From contig PUKM01000138.1 of the NCBI GenBank assembly GCA_003552325.1, positions 1-8,773 on the forward strand: 8,773 nucleotides of DNA, written 5' to 3'. Shown in pieces: positions 1 through 6,252 of the stretch (its first letter is position 1; each line of letters begins with the position of its first letter). Source of the DNA: Natrialbaceae archaeon. GTDB taxonomy: Archaea; Halobacteriota; Halobacteria; Halobacteriales; Natrialbaceae. Made by a program: the position numbers and the translations under genes. A model generated the notes under the pieces. That model saw nothing but the letters and a program-made list of their open reading frames with translations. It was not told the DNA's origin and ran no database searches.

Positions 1-525
1 GCCGCCGACGAACTGCGGGCGCTCGAGTACACGAACGATCGAGTCGGCCTCTGGGGGCTCTCCTATGGCGGCTATGCCGCCCTCCAACTGCCCGGCACCC
101 ACCCCGGTGCGTTCGACGTGACCGTCAACCTCGCTGGATTGGTCGACCTCGAGAACTATCACGAGTGGGCAACCGAGACGAAGTTCCCGGCGATTGGCTC
201 GGCGGCGACGCGGGTGATCGGTGACCCACACGAGGCGAGCGAGCGATGGGCCGACGCCAGTCCGCTCACCCACATGGACGAATACGAGACGCCATTGTAC
301 AGTTTCCACGGCACGGCTGATCGCTACGTCAATATCGAACAGCAGGATCTGCTCGTCGACCGATTGCTCGACCTCGAGCCCGAGATCACGTGGGAGGTCG
401 AATACTATCCGGACGAGGCCCACGTGTTTAGCAGGCAGGCGACGTGGCGACGAACCCTCACGAAGATGGAGGCGGCGTTCGATCGGCATCTGTACGACTA
501 TAGGGATTCGCGTCCGGATTCATAG
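1..525 (+). CDS. S9-family serine peptidase / acyl hydrolase, C-terminal part (5' end outside window)
   Basis: Only the last 174 residues are present; the reading frame is open from base 1 and stops with TAG at 523-525. This is the C-terminal alpha/beta-hydrolase domain of a prolyl-oligopeptidase-like (S9, acylaminoacyl-peptidase type) enzyme. The nucleophile motif GLSYGGY has its Ser codon at 61-63, HGTADRYV supplies the acid Asp at 319-321, and DEAHVF supplies the His at 421-423, so the triad is intact and in canonical order. Such enzymes cleave oligopeptides or N-acylated peptides, usually in the cytoplasm. The N-terminal beta-propeller expected for the family would lie upstream of the window. 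The gene converges on azlD. It is only distantly similar to the complete S9 gene at 1973-4024 (GGSAGGY, GGEDEVV, ERHGF), so it is a different subfamily rather than a recent duplicate. A non-peptidase esterase role cannot be excluded. Confidence 0.85.
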   Translation, partial: AADELRALEYTNDRVGLWGLSYGGYAALQLPGTHPGAFDVTVNLAGLVDLENYHEWATETKFPAIGSAATRVIGDPHEASERWADASPLTHMDEYETPLYSFHGTADRYVNIEQQDLLVDRLLDLEPEITWEVEYYPDEAHVFSRQATWRRTLTKMEAAFDRHLYDYRDSRPDS

Positions 526-727
526 ATTCCGGCTGTCGAAACCGACATTGGGTACCAAAAGAGGAAGCCGACATTGTATGGTTGGCGACGCGAATCGCTA
601 TACACTCGTGTTGCAGTCACGGTTCGTGCTGAAGCCCCCGAACGATTCATACTGTCGGCTGTACGTTGTTCAAGATTTTCGCCACCCGGAGTAGGCGAGA
701 CTTTTCACACAGTTACAGCCGACAGTA
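526..727. other. Convergent intergenic region, no gene seen
   Basis: This 202-bp stretch lies between two converging genes, the S9 fragment on + and azlD on -. The short open frames through it have no recognisable protein features or convincing start signals. It contains two copies of CCGACATTG (542-550 and 568-576, 26 bp apart), a perfect 15-bp inverted repeat listed separately, and short T-runs (676-679, 702-705) that could help end transcription. No tRNA-like or transposase-like sequence was seen. Confidence 0.6.
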
Positions 728-728
728 T
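649..728. repeat. Perfect 15-bp inverted repeat with 50-bp spacer, at the azlD stop codon
   Basis: The arm at 649-663 reads ATACTGTCGGCTGTA, and its exact reverse complement TACAGCCGACAGTAT lies at 714-728. The pairing stops at both ends (648/729 and 664/713 do not pair). Inside the spacer a second short dyad, TCGCC at 679-683 and GGCGA at 694-698, could nest under the outer stem. The right arm ends on the first base of the azlD stop codon (728-730 on the minus strand), so it lies exactly at the end of that gene and between converging transcripts. A two-way terminator or mRNA 3'-end structure is the simplest reading. A very small MITE or transposon-end remnant is the alternative, but I see no target-site duplication next to the arms. 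Confidence 0.8.
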
Positions 729-1078
729 CAGAACAGCCCGCGAAAGAGGACCACGGCCAGCACGCCACCCACCAAGGCGAGCAAAATGTTGTTCGACCGC
801 CAGGCAATGACAGCAACGACAACGGCGGCGCCCCACTCGGCTGGTCCGGCGGCGGCCAGCTCCGGTCCGAGAATCGCGACGACGATGGCACCAGGCAAGA
901 CCGCGAGACCGGCCTCGAGGCGGTCGCTTACCTCGATACGGGACAGTAGCCAGAGGCCGCCGACCTTCGTGGCGTAGGTGACGATGGCCATGGCGGTAAT
1001 GACGGCGACGACGAGTGGGTCGAGCGACAGGGCGCCCTCGAGGGTACTGAGAGGCATCGTTTTCGTTTCATCACTCAT
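728..1078 (-). CDS. azlD: AzlD-family branched-chain amino acid export subunit
   Basis: This is a 116-residue hydrophobic protein of the usual AzlD length (about 100-115), with ATG at 1078-1076 and TGA at 730-728. It shows three or more membrane segments, roughly residues 22-45, 57-77 and 83-113, in a classic AzlD layout: a TYATKVGG segment after the first helix, then LPGAIVVAILGPEL, and a C-terminal hydrophobic hairpin. AzlD is the small partner of AzlC in a two-subunit exporter of branched-chain amino acids and analogues; the exact substrate here is not shown by the sequence. Its start overlaps the azlC stop by 8 bp (1071-1078), so the two are almost certainly co-transcribed and translationally coupled. 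A 15-bp inverted repeat begins at its stop codon. Confidence 0.85.
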   Translation of the reverse strand: MSDETKTMPLSTLEGALSLDPLVVAVITAMAIVTYATKVGGLWLLSRIEVSDRLEAGLAVLPGAIVVAILGPELAAAGPAEWGAAVVVAVIAWRSNNILLALVGGVLAVVLFRGLF

Positions 1079-1862
1079 ACCGAATCACCTCGAGTGTGGC
1101 CGCGGCGATACCACCAGCGAGAATGTACCATCGTCCCGGGAGGAGCGAGGCGGTGAGCAGAGCGGTGCCGAGAGAGACAACCCATGGGAGCAGTGTCGAC
1201 CGCCCGTCCCAGAGTTCGGCGACGAGTGCGACGAAGACGGCGACCAGAATAAAGTCGAATCCATAGCGGGTGGGATCACCGATCACGCCACCCGCGAGTG
1301 CACCGAGTACAGTCGAGACAACCCAGAACGTCCAGATGGCGATGCCGCTTCCCAGCAGAAATGCGCCGCGCCCGCTGCCCGTTCTGAGATCCCGGATGGT
1401 GAGTGCCCAGTTCTCATCAGCCATCAGAAAGAGGCTGCCGTAGACCTGTTTCGGTGAGAGGTGGCTGAACCAGGGCTCGAGTGCTGCGCCCATGAGGGAG
1501 TAGCGGAGGTTGACGGCGAGGGTCGTGAAAACGATCGCGCCGATGGGTATCGGATCAGCCCAGAGTTCGACGGCGATGAGCTGTGAAGCGCCGGCGACGA
1601 CCGTCGCACTCATCAGGGCCGCTTCGGCAACGCTCAGCCCCGCCTGATTGGCGATCACGCCAAAGGCAATACCGTAGCCGGCAACGCCAATCGCAACCGG
1701 CACACAAGTGAGAAACCCAATCTTCACTCCCTCGCGTGAGAAGGAGACGGGCGGAAACCCTACCGACTGACCTGACGACCGCGTGCTCTCCTCTGAGCAT
1801 CCATCGGGAGTCGGTCCTGCCTCTGATCGCCGACTGTCCGCTCGCTCGTTGGTATCCGTCAC
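1071..1862 (-). CDS. azlC: AzlC-family branched-chain amino acid export permease
   Basis: This 263-residue protein has a start read as GTG (1862-1860) and stops with TGA at 1073-1071. Family hallmarks are the first helix region after GVKIGF (about residue 45), the VVAGASQ motif (residues 88-94), NLRYSLMGAALEP (118-130) and MADENWAL (147-154), followed by four or so further membrane helices to residue 258. AzlC forms the large subunit of the AzlCD branched-chain amino acid exporter in the cytoplasmic membrane. The first 45 residues are hydrophilic, rich in Ser, Arg and Glu, and not typical of the family. They may be a real haloarchaeal cytoplasmic extension or a start called too far upstream; a GTG at 1727-1725 (codon 46) is the only other in-frame candidate I found there. 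The gene lies 110 bp downstream of the S9 peptidase on the same strand and overlaps azlD by 8 bp. Confidence 0.83.
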   Translation of the reverse strand: MTDTNERADSRRSEAGPTPDGCSEESTRSSGQSVGFPPVSFSREGVKIGFLTCVPVAIGVAGYGIAFGVIANQAGLSVAEAALMSATVVAGASQLIAVELWADPIPIGAIVFTTLAVNLRYSLMGAALEPWFSHLSPKQVYGSLFLMADENWALTIRDLRTGSGRGAFLLGSGIAIWTFWVVSTVLGALAGGVIGDPTRYGFDFILVAVFVALVAELWDGRSTLLPWVVSLGTALLTASLLPGRWYILAGGIAAATLEVIRYE

Positions 1863-1972
1863 AGACTCTCGAGCGAACGGAATAGTGGGGGACCTAAATC
1901 CGTCTCGGATCTCGAGTGCAACACACTACTCTGCAGACGTTCTTTTTCCATTGTCTGGTACCAATCACTTAG
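1863..1972 (-). promoter_or_regulatory. Probable azlCD promoter region with a small dyad
   Basis: This 110-bp gap separates the S9 peptidase stop from the azlC GTG. On the minus strand a TATA-like GATTTAGG (1900-1893) is centred about 34 bp before the GTG, which would give a leader of several bases. Directly upstream of it (1898-1910) is the dyad ATCCG-TCT-CGGAT, a 5-bp stem with a 3-base loop, placed where a regulator or BRE-contacting factor could act. TGGTACCA (1956-1963) is a perfect 8-bp palindrome just after the peptidase stop. I see no T-rich terminator for the peptidase on the minus strand, so read-through into azlC is possible. Confidence 0.4.
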
Positions 1973-4024
1973 CTACTCTTCGGTCTCCACCCCGACAGCG
2001 ACCCGTTCACCTTCGAGCAACGGTACGTTCTCGAGATCGTCCGCCGGTTCGAATCCGAAGACGGTCGCGTAGAAGGCGAACTCGGCCTCGAGCGCACGGG
2101 CCTGGTTGTCGGCGTCGCGAAAGCCGTGGCGTTCCTCGGGAAACTCGACGTAGGCGTAGGGCGTTTCGTTCCCAGCGAGGGCGTCGATCATGGTCGCTGC
2201 CTGGCTCGGTGGGACGACCTCGTCCTCGCCGCCCTGTAAGAGCAACAGTGGGGCGGTAATGCCGTCGGCGTTGTGAACCGGTGAGCGGTCACGGTAGGTC
2301 TCGCGAGCGTCGGGAAGCGGGCCGACGAGGCCGTCGAGATACCGCGATTCGAACTTGTGGGTGTCGGCGGCCAACCCCTCGAGGTCGGCCACGCCGTAGT
2401 AACTCGCGCCGGCGTCGAAGGTGTCGTCGTCGGCCAACGCAGCGAGGACGGCGTACCCGCCGGCACTGCCGCCGGAGATGGCCTGCCTGTCGGGGTCGAC
2501 CAACCCCTCGCGGGCGGCGTATCGGGCAGCGTTGATGCAATCGAGGGTGTCCCGGACGCCCCACTGTCCCGCGAGTGCGTCGCGGTAGGCCCGACCGTAC
2601 CCGGTCGAGCCCCGGTAGTTCACGTCGAGGACGGCGATACCGCGACTGGTGAAGTACTGCGTCGTGAGCGAGAGTGTCGCCGGGGAGCGACTCGTCGGGC
2701 CGCCGTGGACGGTGACGACGACGGGCGGGCGTTCCCCTGAGGGTGCGTCGACGTCGGGATTAGTGGGCGGGTAGAAGTGGGCGTAGGCCTCGGTCTCGTC
2801 GGCGTCGACGGCGTCCCCGGTCGGAAACGTGATCGGTTCGGGCTCGGCGAGATAGCCGGCCTCGAGCTCGAGGTCCATCGCCGTTCGGTAGCTGACTGGC
2901 TCGGGCTTCTCTCCGCCATCCCGTCCGCCGCTCGGTGTCCACGAAAAGACGGCTGTGGGTCTCGTCGGCTGCCCGCCAATGGCGGTGAGGGTTTCGCCGT
3001 TCGACCGCAGCGAGGCAGGCCCGTATGCGCTGAACGGCAGTTCAGGCTTGTGCAATGACCACGACTCACCGTCGTCCGACCGCTCGAGCAAACCCAACCA
3101 CGAGCGCCCGTCCTCGATGACGAGGGTCGCGATTCGGCCATCCTCGAGGAACGCGTACGTCGACAGGCCGAAGACCCATTGCGGGACGCCGAACTCCATT
3201 TCAGCGGGGTAACAGTGCTCGAGGTCGCCACGACGTGGGTCGGTCCCGAGGCAGTAGAGATTCCACCAGCCGGTGCGATCAGACACGGCGTAGAGGCCAT
3301 CGTCGGGATGCCACTGCGGATCGAAGACGGATTCCTCAGGCCCGCCCACGACCGTCTCGCTGCCCTCGAGTCGTGGTCCGTCCTCGAGGTGGCAGTCGGC
3401 GACCACCAGTTCGGTGCCGTCCCAGGGCATCCGCGGGTGATCCCAGCGCACATAGGCGAGTCGGGTTCCATCGGGGGAGGGCCGCGGGGCGGCATAAAAA
3501 TCGTGGCCCTCCGCGATGATCGTCGGCTCGCCACCGGACTCGGGGATGGCGACGAGTTCGTTCCGCGGTTCGGGTTCGCCCTCGAGGTGACGTTCGCGGA
3601 CAGCGTAGAGCCAGTCACCGTCCGGCGAACGCGCCATGTCGGCGTACCGATGACCGAGTGCGCTCGGTGGCTCGGGTGTGATGGGTGTTGGCTCACCAGC
3701 CTCTTCACCCTCAACCACCTGTCTGTACAGTCGTTGATCCTCGAGCGCGGCGAACCACACTATTCCGTCGGCAACGAGGAAGTCCCCGCCGCCGTACTGG
3801 TGGACGAGCGTGCGGACGTCGACGTCGTCGGGTGTGATGGCCTCGATAGCATCCGATTCCCCGAGTGAGCTCCGCATGATGACGCCTCGGCCACCCTCCG
3901 CGGGGCGGCGCTCGAGCCAGTAACACCAGTCGCCATCGAGCTGTACGTTCGCGAGTTGTCGGCCGCTCTCGGCGACGCGGTCGGCCTCGAGCGGTGATGG
4001 CCAGGCACCGTACGGTGTTGACAT
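1973..4024 (-). CDS. S9-family prolyl oligopeptidase-like serine peptidase, complete
   Basis: This 683-residue protein starts with ATG at 4024-4022 and stops with TAG at 1975-1973. The N-terminal part (about residues 20-420) has repeated short beta-strand blocks such as SPDGDWLYAV, SPDGTRLAYVRWD and HPDDGLYAVSD, typical of the WD-like propeller of dipeptidyl aminopeptidase or acylaminoacyl peptidase enzymes. The C-terminal alpha/beta-hydrolase (about 425-665) carries HGGPTS from His440, the oxyanion-side NYRGSTGYG (469-477), nucleophile Ser520 in GGSAGGY, Asp601 in GGEDEVVP and His633 in ERHGF. The triad is complete. No signal peptide or Tat motif is seen, so it is probably cytoplasmic, working on short or N-blocked peptides. 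A TATA-like element about 28 bp upstream of the ATG supports a leaderless start. It precedes azlCD on the same strand and diverges from acs. The exact peptidase specificity cannot be read from sequence. Confidence 0.9.
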   Translation of the reverse strand: MSTPYGAWPSPLEADRVAESGRQLANVQLDGDWCYWLERRPAEGGRGVIMRSSLGESDAIEAITPDDVDVRTLVHQYGGGDFLVADGIVWFAALEDQRLYRQVVEGEEAGEPTPITPEPPSALGHRYADMARSPDGDWLYAVRERHLEGEPEPRNELVAIPESGGEPTIIAEGHDFYAAPRPSPDGTRLAYVRWDHPRMPWDGTELVVADCHLEDGPRLEGSETVVGGPEESVFDPQWHPDDGLYAVSDRTGWWNLYCLGTDPRRGDLEHCYPAEMEFGVPQWVFGLSTYAFLEDGRIATLVIEDGRSWLGLLERSDDGESWSLHKPELPFSAYGPASLRSNGETLTAIGGQPTRPTAVFSWTPSGGRDGGEKPEPVSYRTAMDLELEAGYLAEPEPITFPTGDAVDADETEAYAHFYPPTNPDVDAPSGERPPVVVTVHGGPTSRSPATLSLTTQYFTSRGIAVLDVNYRGSTGYGRAYRDALAGQWGVRDTLDCINAARYAAREGLVDPDRQAISGGSAGGYAVLAALADDDTFDAGASYYGVADLEGLAADTHKFESRYLDGLVGPLPDARETYRDRSPVHNADGITAPLLLLQGGEDEVVPPSQAATMIDALAGNETPYAYVEFPEERHGFRDADNQARALEAEFAFYATVFGFEPADDLENVPLLEGERVAVGVETEE

Positions 4025-4026
4025 AT

Positions 4027-4036
4027 CCCACGTGGG
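4027..4036. promoter_or_regulatory. Perfect 10-bp palindrome CCCACGTGGG in the peptidase start region
   Basis: The palindrome is centred between the TATA-like element and the start codon of the minus-strand S9 peptidase, ending 3 bp before the ATG. If the transcript is leaderless it covers about -3 to -12, where a bound repressor would block initiation. It is 80 bp or more from the acs TATA, so an effect on acs is less obvious. No known factor is assigned; a chance palindrome in GC-rich DNA is possible. Confidence 0.4.
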
Positions 4037-4047
4037 GTGGGGATAGT

Positions 4048-4058
4048 CATAAGTTTAC
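4048..4058 (-). promoter_or_regulatory. TATA-like element for the S9 peptidase
   Basis: On the minus strand this reads TAAACTTATGA and is centred about 28 bp upstream of the ATG at 4024. With the usual 25-27 bp from TATA to transcription start in archaea, the transcript would begin at or within a few bases of the ATG. This matches leaderless haloarchaeal mRNAs and the lack of a Shine-Dalgarno. Confidence 0.55.
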
Positions 4059-4115
4059 GTCCTCCGTCGACCGGGTCGGCCGTGATGGTGGCGCGAAACC
4101 GCCCGACGGGGGAAC

Positions 4116-4123
4116 GCTTATCC
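4116..4123 (+). promoter_or_regulatory. TATA-like element for the first acs gene
   Basis: GCTTATCC is centred about 31 bp upstream of the ATG at 4150 and predicts a transcription start about 5 bp before that codon. This helps choose 4150 over in-frame upstream ATGs beginning at 3994, which would lie upstream of the promoter. No Shine-Dalgarno is visible between the element and the ATG. The sequence CGAAACCG at 4094-4101 lies just upstream and recurs upstream of the second acs (8247-8254). Confidence 0.5.
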
Positions 4124-4149
4124 ATGACCACGTTCGTCGTTCAGCTAGC

Positions 4150-6117
4150 ATGGACGAACGCGACGTCGTGGCCGGTGGCGACACAGACGATAGTCATGGG
4201 TCCCGTGTGCCACCACCCCAGGGCTTCCTCGAGCAGGCGACGGTCACCGAGGACCCGCGGCCATCGTTCGAGAACAACTGGCCAGCGTGTTGGTCAGCCG
4301 CCGGTGACCTCCTCGAGTGGGACGACCCCTACGACGCGGTCCTGGAAGACGGTGAGCCACCGTTTTATGACTGGTTTCCCGGTGGGACGCTGAACGCCGC
4401 GTACAACTGTCTGGATCGCCACTTACACGCCGGCCGAAAGAACCGCGCGGCGATCCACTGGGAAGGGAAAGACGGGGAGCGCCGAACGTACACGTATCGA
4501 GACCTGTACGTGGAGGTCAACGAGTTCGCCGCCGGGTTACGGTCACTGGGTGTCGAAGAAGACGACGTCGTCACGATCTATCTACCGATGGTGCCCGAAC
4601 TCCCGATCGCGATGCTCGCGTGTGCACGCATCGGGGCCCCACACTCGGTGGTCTTCGCGGGCCTCTCGGCCTCGGCGCTGGCGACGCGCATCGAGGCTGC
4701 GGGGAGTGCGTACCTGGTCACCTGTGACGGCTACTACCGGCGTGGGGATGCGTTCAACCAACAGCGGAAAGCCGAAAACGCGGTCCTCTCGGTCGACCAC
4801 GACGTCGAAACGGTCGTCGTCGATCGCCTCGGCGAGGCGCTCCCACATGTCCTGGGCCGCGACCAGCACGATTACGACACGCTCGTCGAGGCACATGCCG
4901 GCGAGACGATCACCCCCGTTCCTCGTGAGAGTAACGATATGCTGTTCGTCATGTATACCTCGGGGACGACCGGGGAGCCAAAGGGTGTGGTCCACGGGAC
5001 CGGCGGTTACCTCGCCTACGTCGCGTGGACGGCCCGAACAGTCCTCGATGTCACGCCCGAGGACACCTACTGGTGTGCGGCTGACATCGGCTGGATCACC
5101 GGCCACAGCTACATCGTCTACGGCCCGCTCGCACTCGGGACGACGACAGTCCTGTACGAGGGGACGCCGGACTATCCCGACCGTGATCGGCTTTGGGAAC
5201 TCATCGAACGTCTGGCGGTCGATATCTTTTACACCGCCCCGACGGCCGTCCGGGCGTTCATGAAGTGGGGCACCGAATACCCCTCGAGACACGATCTCTC
5301 GAGTCTCCGCCTGCTGGGGACGGTCGGCGAGCCGATCAACCCGCGCGCCTGGCAGTGGTACTACGACCACATCGGCGGGGGCGAGTGCCCCATCGTCGAC
5401 ACCTGGTGGCAAACGGAGACGGGCGGCATGGCGATTTCGACGATTCCGGGCGTCGACGACATGCACCCTGGTGCAGCGGGAAAGCCACTGCCCGGGATCG
5501 GCGTCGACGTCGTCGGGCCGGACGGGACGGCGGTCGAGGCCGGTCAGACCGGCTACTTGACGCTAACTCGTCCCTGGCCTGGCATGGCAAAAACGCTGTA
5601 CTCGGGGGACGATCGCTTCCTCCAGGAATACTGGCTCGCACACTCTGTCCCCGAGGCCGGTGACTGGCGATACGGAAGCGGTGACGCGGCCCGCGTCGAC
5701 GAGGACGGCTACATCACGATCCTCGGCCGCGCCGACGACGTCCTCACTCTCGCCGGGCAACGGTTCAGCACGATGGAGATCGAAAGCGCGATCGTTGGCG
5801 TCGAAGGTGTCGCGGAGGCGGCCGTCGTCGTGGGGCCCGAGGGAGACGATGTCCATGCATACGTGAGTCTCGAGGGAGGAACCGAGCCCTCAGCGGCCCT
5901 CGAGCAGTCCGTCCTGGATCGCGTCGAACTGTCTATTGGTCGCTTTGCGCGTCCGCGACGAGTGGTGTTCACCCCCGAACTGCCGAAAACCCGCTCCGGA
6001 AAGATCATGCGCCGGCTCCTCGAGGACGTTACGAACGGCAAGCCATTGGGTGATACGAGCGCGCTCCGGAACCCCGAAATCGTCGGTGAGATTCGGTCGA
6101 CGATCGACCAGGAATAG
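4150..6117 (+). CDS. acs: AMP-forming acetyl-CoA synthetase (acetate-CoA ligase)
   Basis: The enzyme converts acetate, ATP and CoA to acetyl-CoA, AMP and PPi through an acetyl-adenylate, letting the cell grow on acetate and recover overflow acetate. The 655 residues match the usual 640-660. The acetyl-CoA synthetase N-terminal segment spans about 40-110. The ATP P-loop YTSGTTGEPKG is at 269-279, GWITGHSY at 314-321, TVGEPINP at 391-398, TWWQTETGG at 418-426, GDAARVDEDGY at 511-521 and the hinge GRADD at 526-530. The C-terminal catalytic lysine is K618 in KTRSGK, the counterpart of the lysine controlled by acetylation in bacterial Acs. Acetate-pocket counterparts I316, T317, V392 and W420 favour a small acyl group; Trp in WWQTE is the classic acetate selector. 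The motif after the hinge is unusual (LTLAGQRFST where canonical Acs has an NVSGHRLGT-like sequence). ATG at 4150 was chosen for its TATA spacing. Propionate or another short acid remains possible. Confidence 0.9.
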   Translation: MDERDVVAGGDTDDSHGSRVPPPQGFLEQATVTEDPRPSFENNWPACWSAAGDLLEWDDPYDAVLEDGEPPFYDWFPGGTLNAAYNCLDRHLHAGRKNRAAIHWEGKDGERRTYTYRDLYVEVNEFAAGLRSLGVEEDDVVTIYLPMVPELPIAMLACARIGAPHSVVFAGLSASALATRIEAAGSAYLVTCDGYYRRGDAFNQQRKAENAVLSVDHDVETVVVDRLGEALPHVLGRDQHDYDTLVEAHAGETITPVPRESNDMLFVMYTSGTTGEPKGVVHGTGGYLAYVAWTARTVLDVTPEDTYWCAADIGWITGHSYIVYGPLALGTTTVLYEGTPDYPDRDRLWELIERLAVDIFYTAPTAVRAFMKWGTEYPSRHDLSSLRLLGTVGEPINPRAWQWYYDHIGGGECPIVDTWWQTETGGMAISTIPGVDDMHPGAAGKPLPGIGVDVVGPDGTAVEAGQTGYLTLTRPWPGMAKTLYSGDDRFLQEYWLAHSVPEAGDWRYGSGDAARVDEDGYITILGRADDVLTLAGQRFSTMEIESAIVGVEGVAEAAVVVGPEGDDVHAYVSLEGGTEPSAALEQSVLDRVELSIGRFARPRRVVFTPELPKTRSGKIMRRLLEDVTNGKPLGDTSALRNPEIVGEIRSTIDQE

Positions 6118-6252
6118 CCTTTCGCGGATTCTAGCACCACGAAATGAATGTCTCCGGTTTGGTTGATCAGTGGCTCTAATAGCTCACCAAACCTACCCTG
6201 AGGCCCTCGATAACACGTATATTTATATTCGCTGTATCCGAGAGACCGAAAT
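6118..6252 (+). promoter_or_regulatory. Intergenic control region upstream of the integrase-BAT regulator gene
   Basis: This is a 135-bp gap. The TATA-like TTTATA at 6222-6227 is centred about 28 bp before the ATG at 6253, which again predicts a leaderless transcript. Upstream lies an 8-bp inverted repeat (6156-6163 and 6186-6193) that can be read either as the 3' end structure of acs or as an upstream operator. No open frame of note is present. An independent promoter here means the regulator need not be co-transcribed with acs. Confidence 0.6.
6156..6193. repeat. 8-bp inverted repeat GGTTTGGT / ACCAAACC
   Basis: The arms GGTTTGGT (6156-6163) and ACCAAACC (6186-6193) pair perfectly around a 22-base spacer. 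The repeat lies 39 bp after the acs stop and about 29 bp upstream of the regulator's TATA-like element. No T-tract follows it, which weakens a terminator reading and leaves room for a protein-binding site. The heptamer GGTTTGG recurs at 8235-8241 upstream of the second acs gene. Confidence 0.5.

Noticed and set aside
649..728. Intact small insertion sequence with terminal repeats
   Set aside because: The 80-bp unit has no coding capacity and no matching target duplication beside the arms; kept only as an inverted repeat with a possible MITE origin.
978..1457. 159-residue open frame on + opposite azlC
   Set aside because: Antisense to clear AzlC membrane motifs; composition and lack of features mark it as a shadow.
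1950..1965. ATTG/CAAT hairpin as terminator of the S9 peptidase
   Set aside because: The stem is only 4 bp and no T-tract follows it on the minus strand.
3179..3868. 229-residue open frame on + opposite the S9 peptidase
   Set aside because: It is a shadow of the strongly supported minus-strand peptidase gene, typical of GC-rich haloarchaeal DNA, with no recognisable domain.
3994..4149. In-frame upstream extension of the first acs (start at 3994, 707 aa)
   Set aside because: It would overlap the divergent peptidase start and its promoter, has no acs similarity, and lies upstream of the TATA-like element at 4116-4123; ATG 4150 fits the promoter and the family length.
4582..5466. 294-residue open frame on - opposite acs
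   Set aside because: Lies entirely antisense to the conserved acs core; Arg/Asp-rich composition without motifs indicates a shadow frame.
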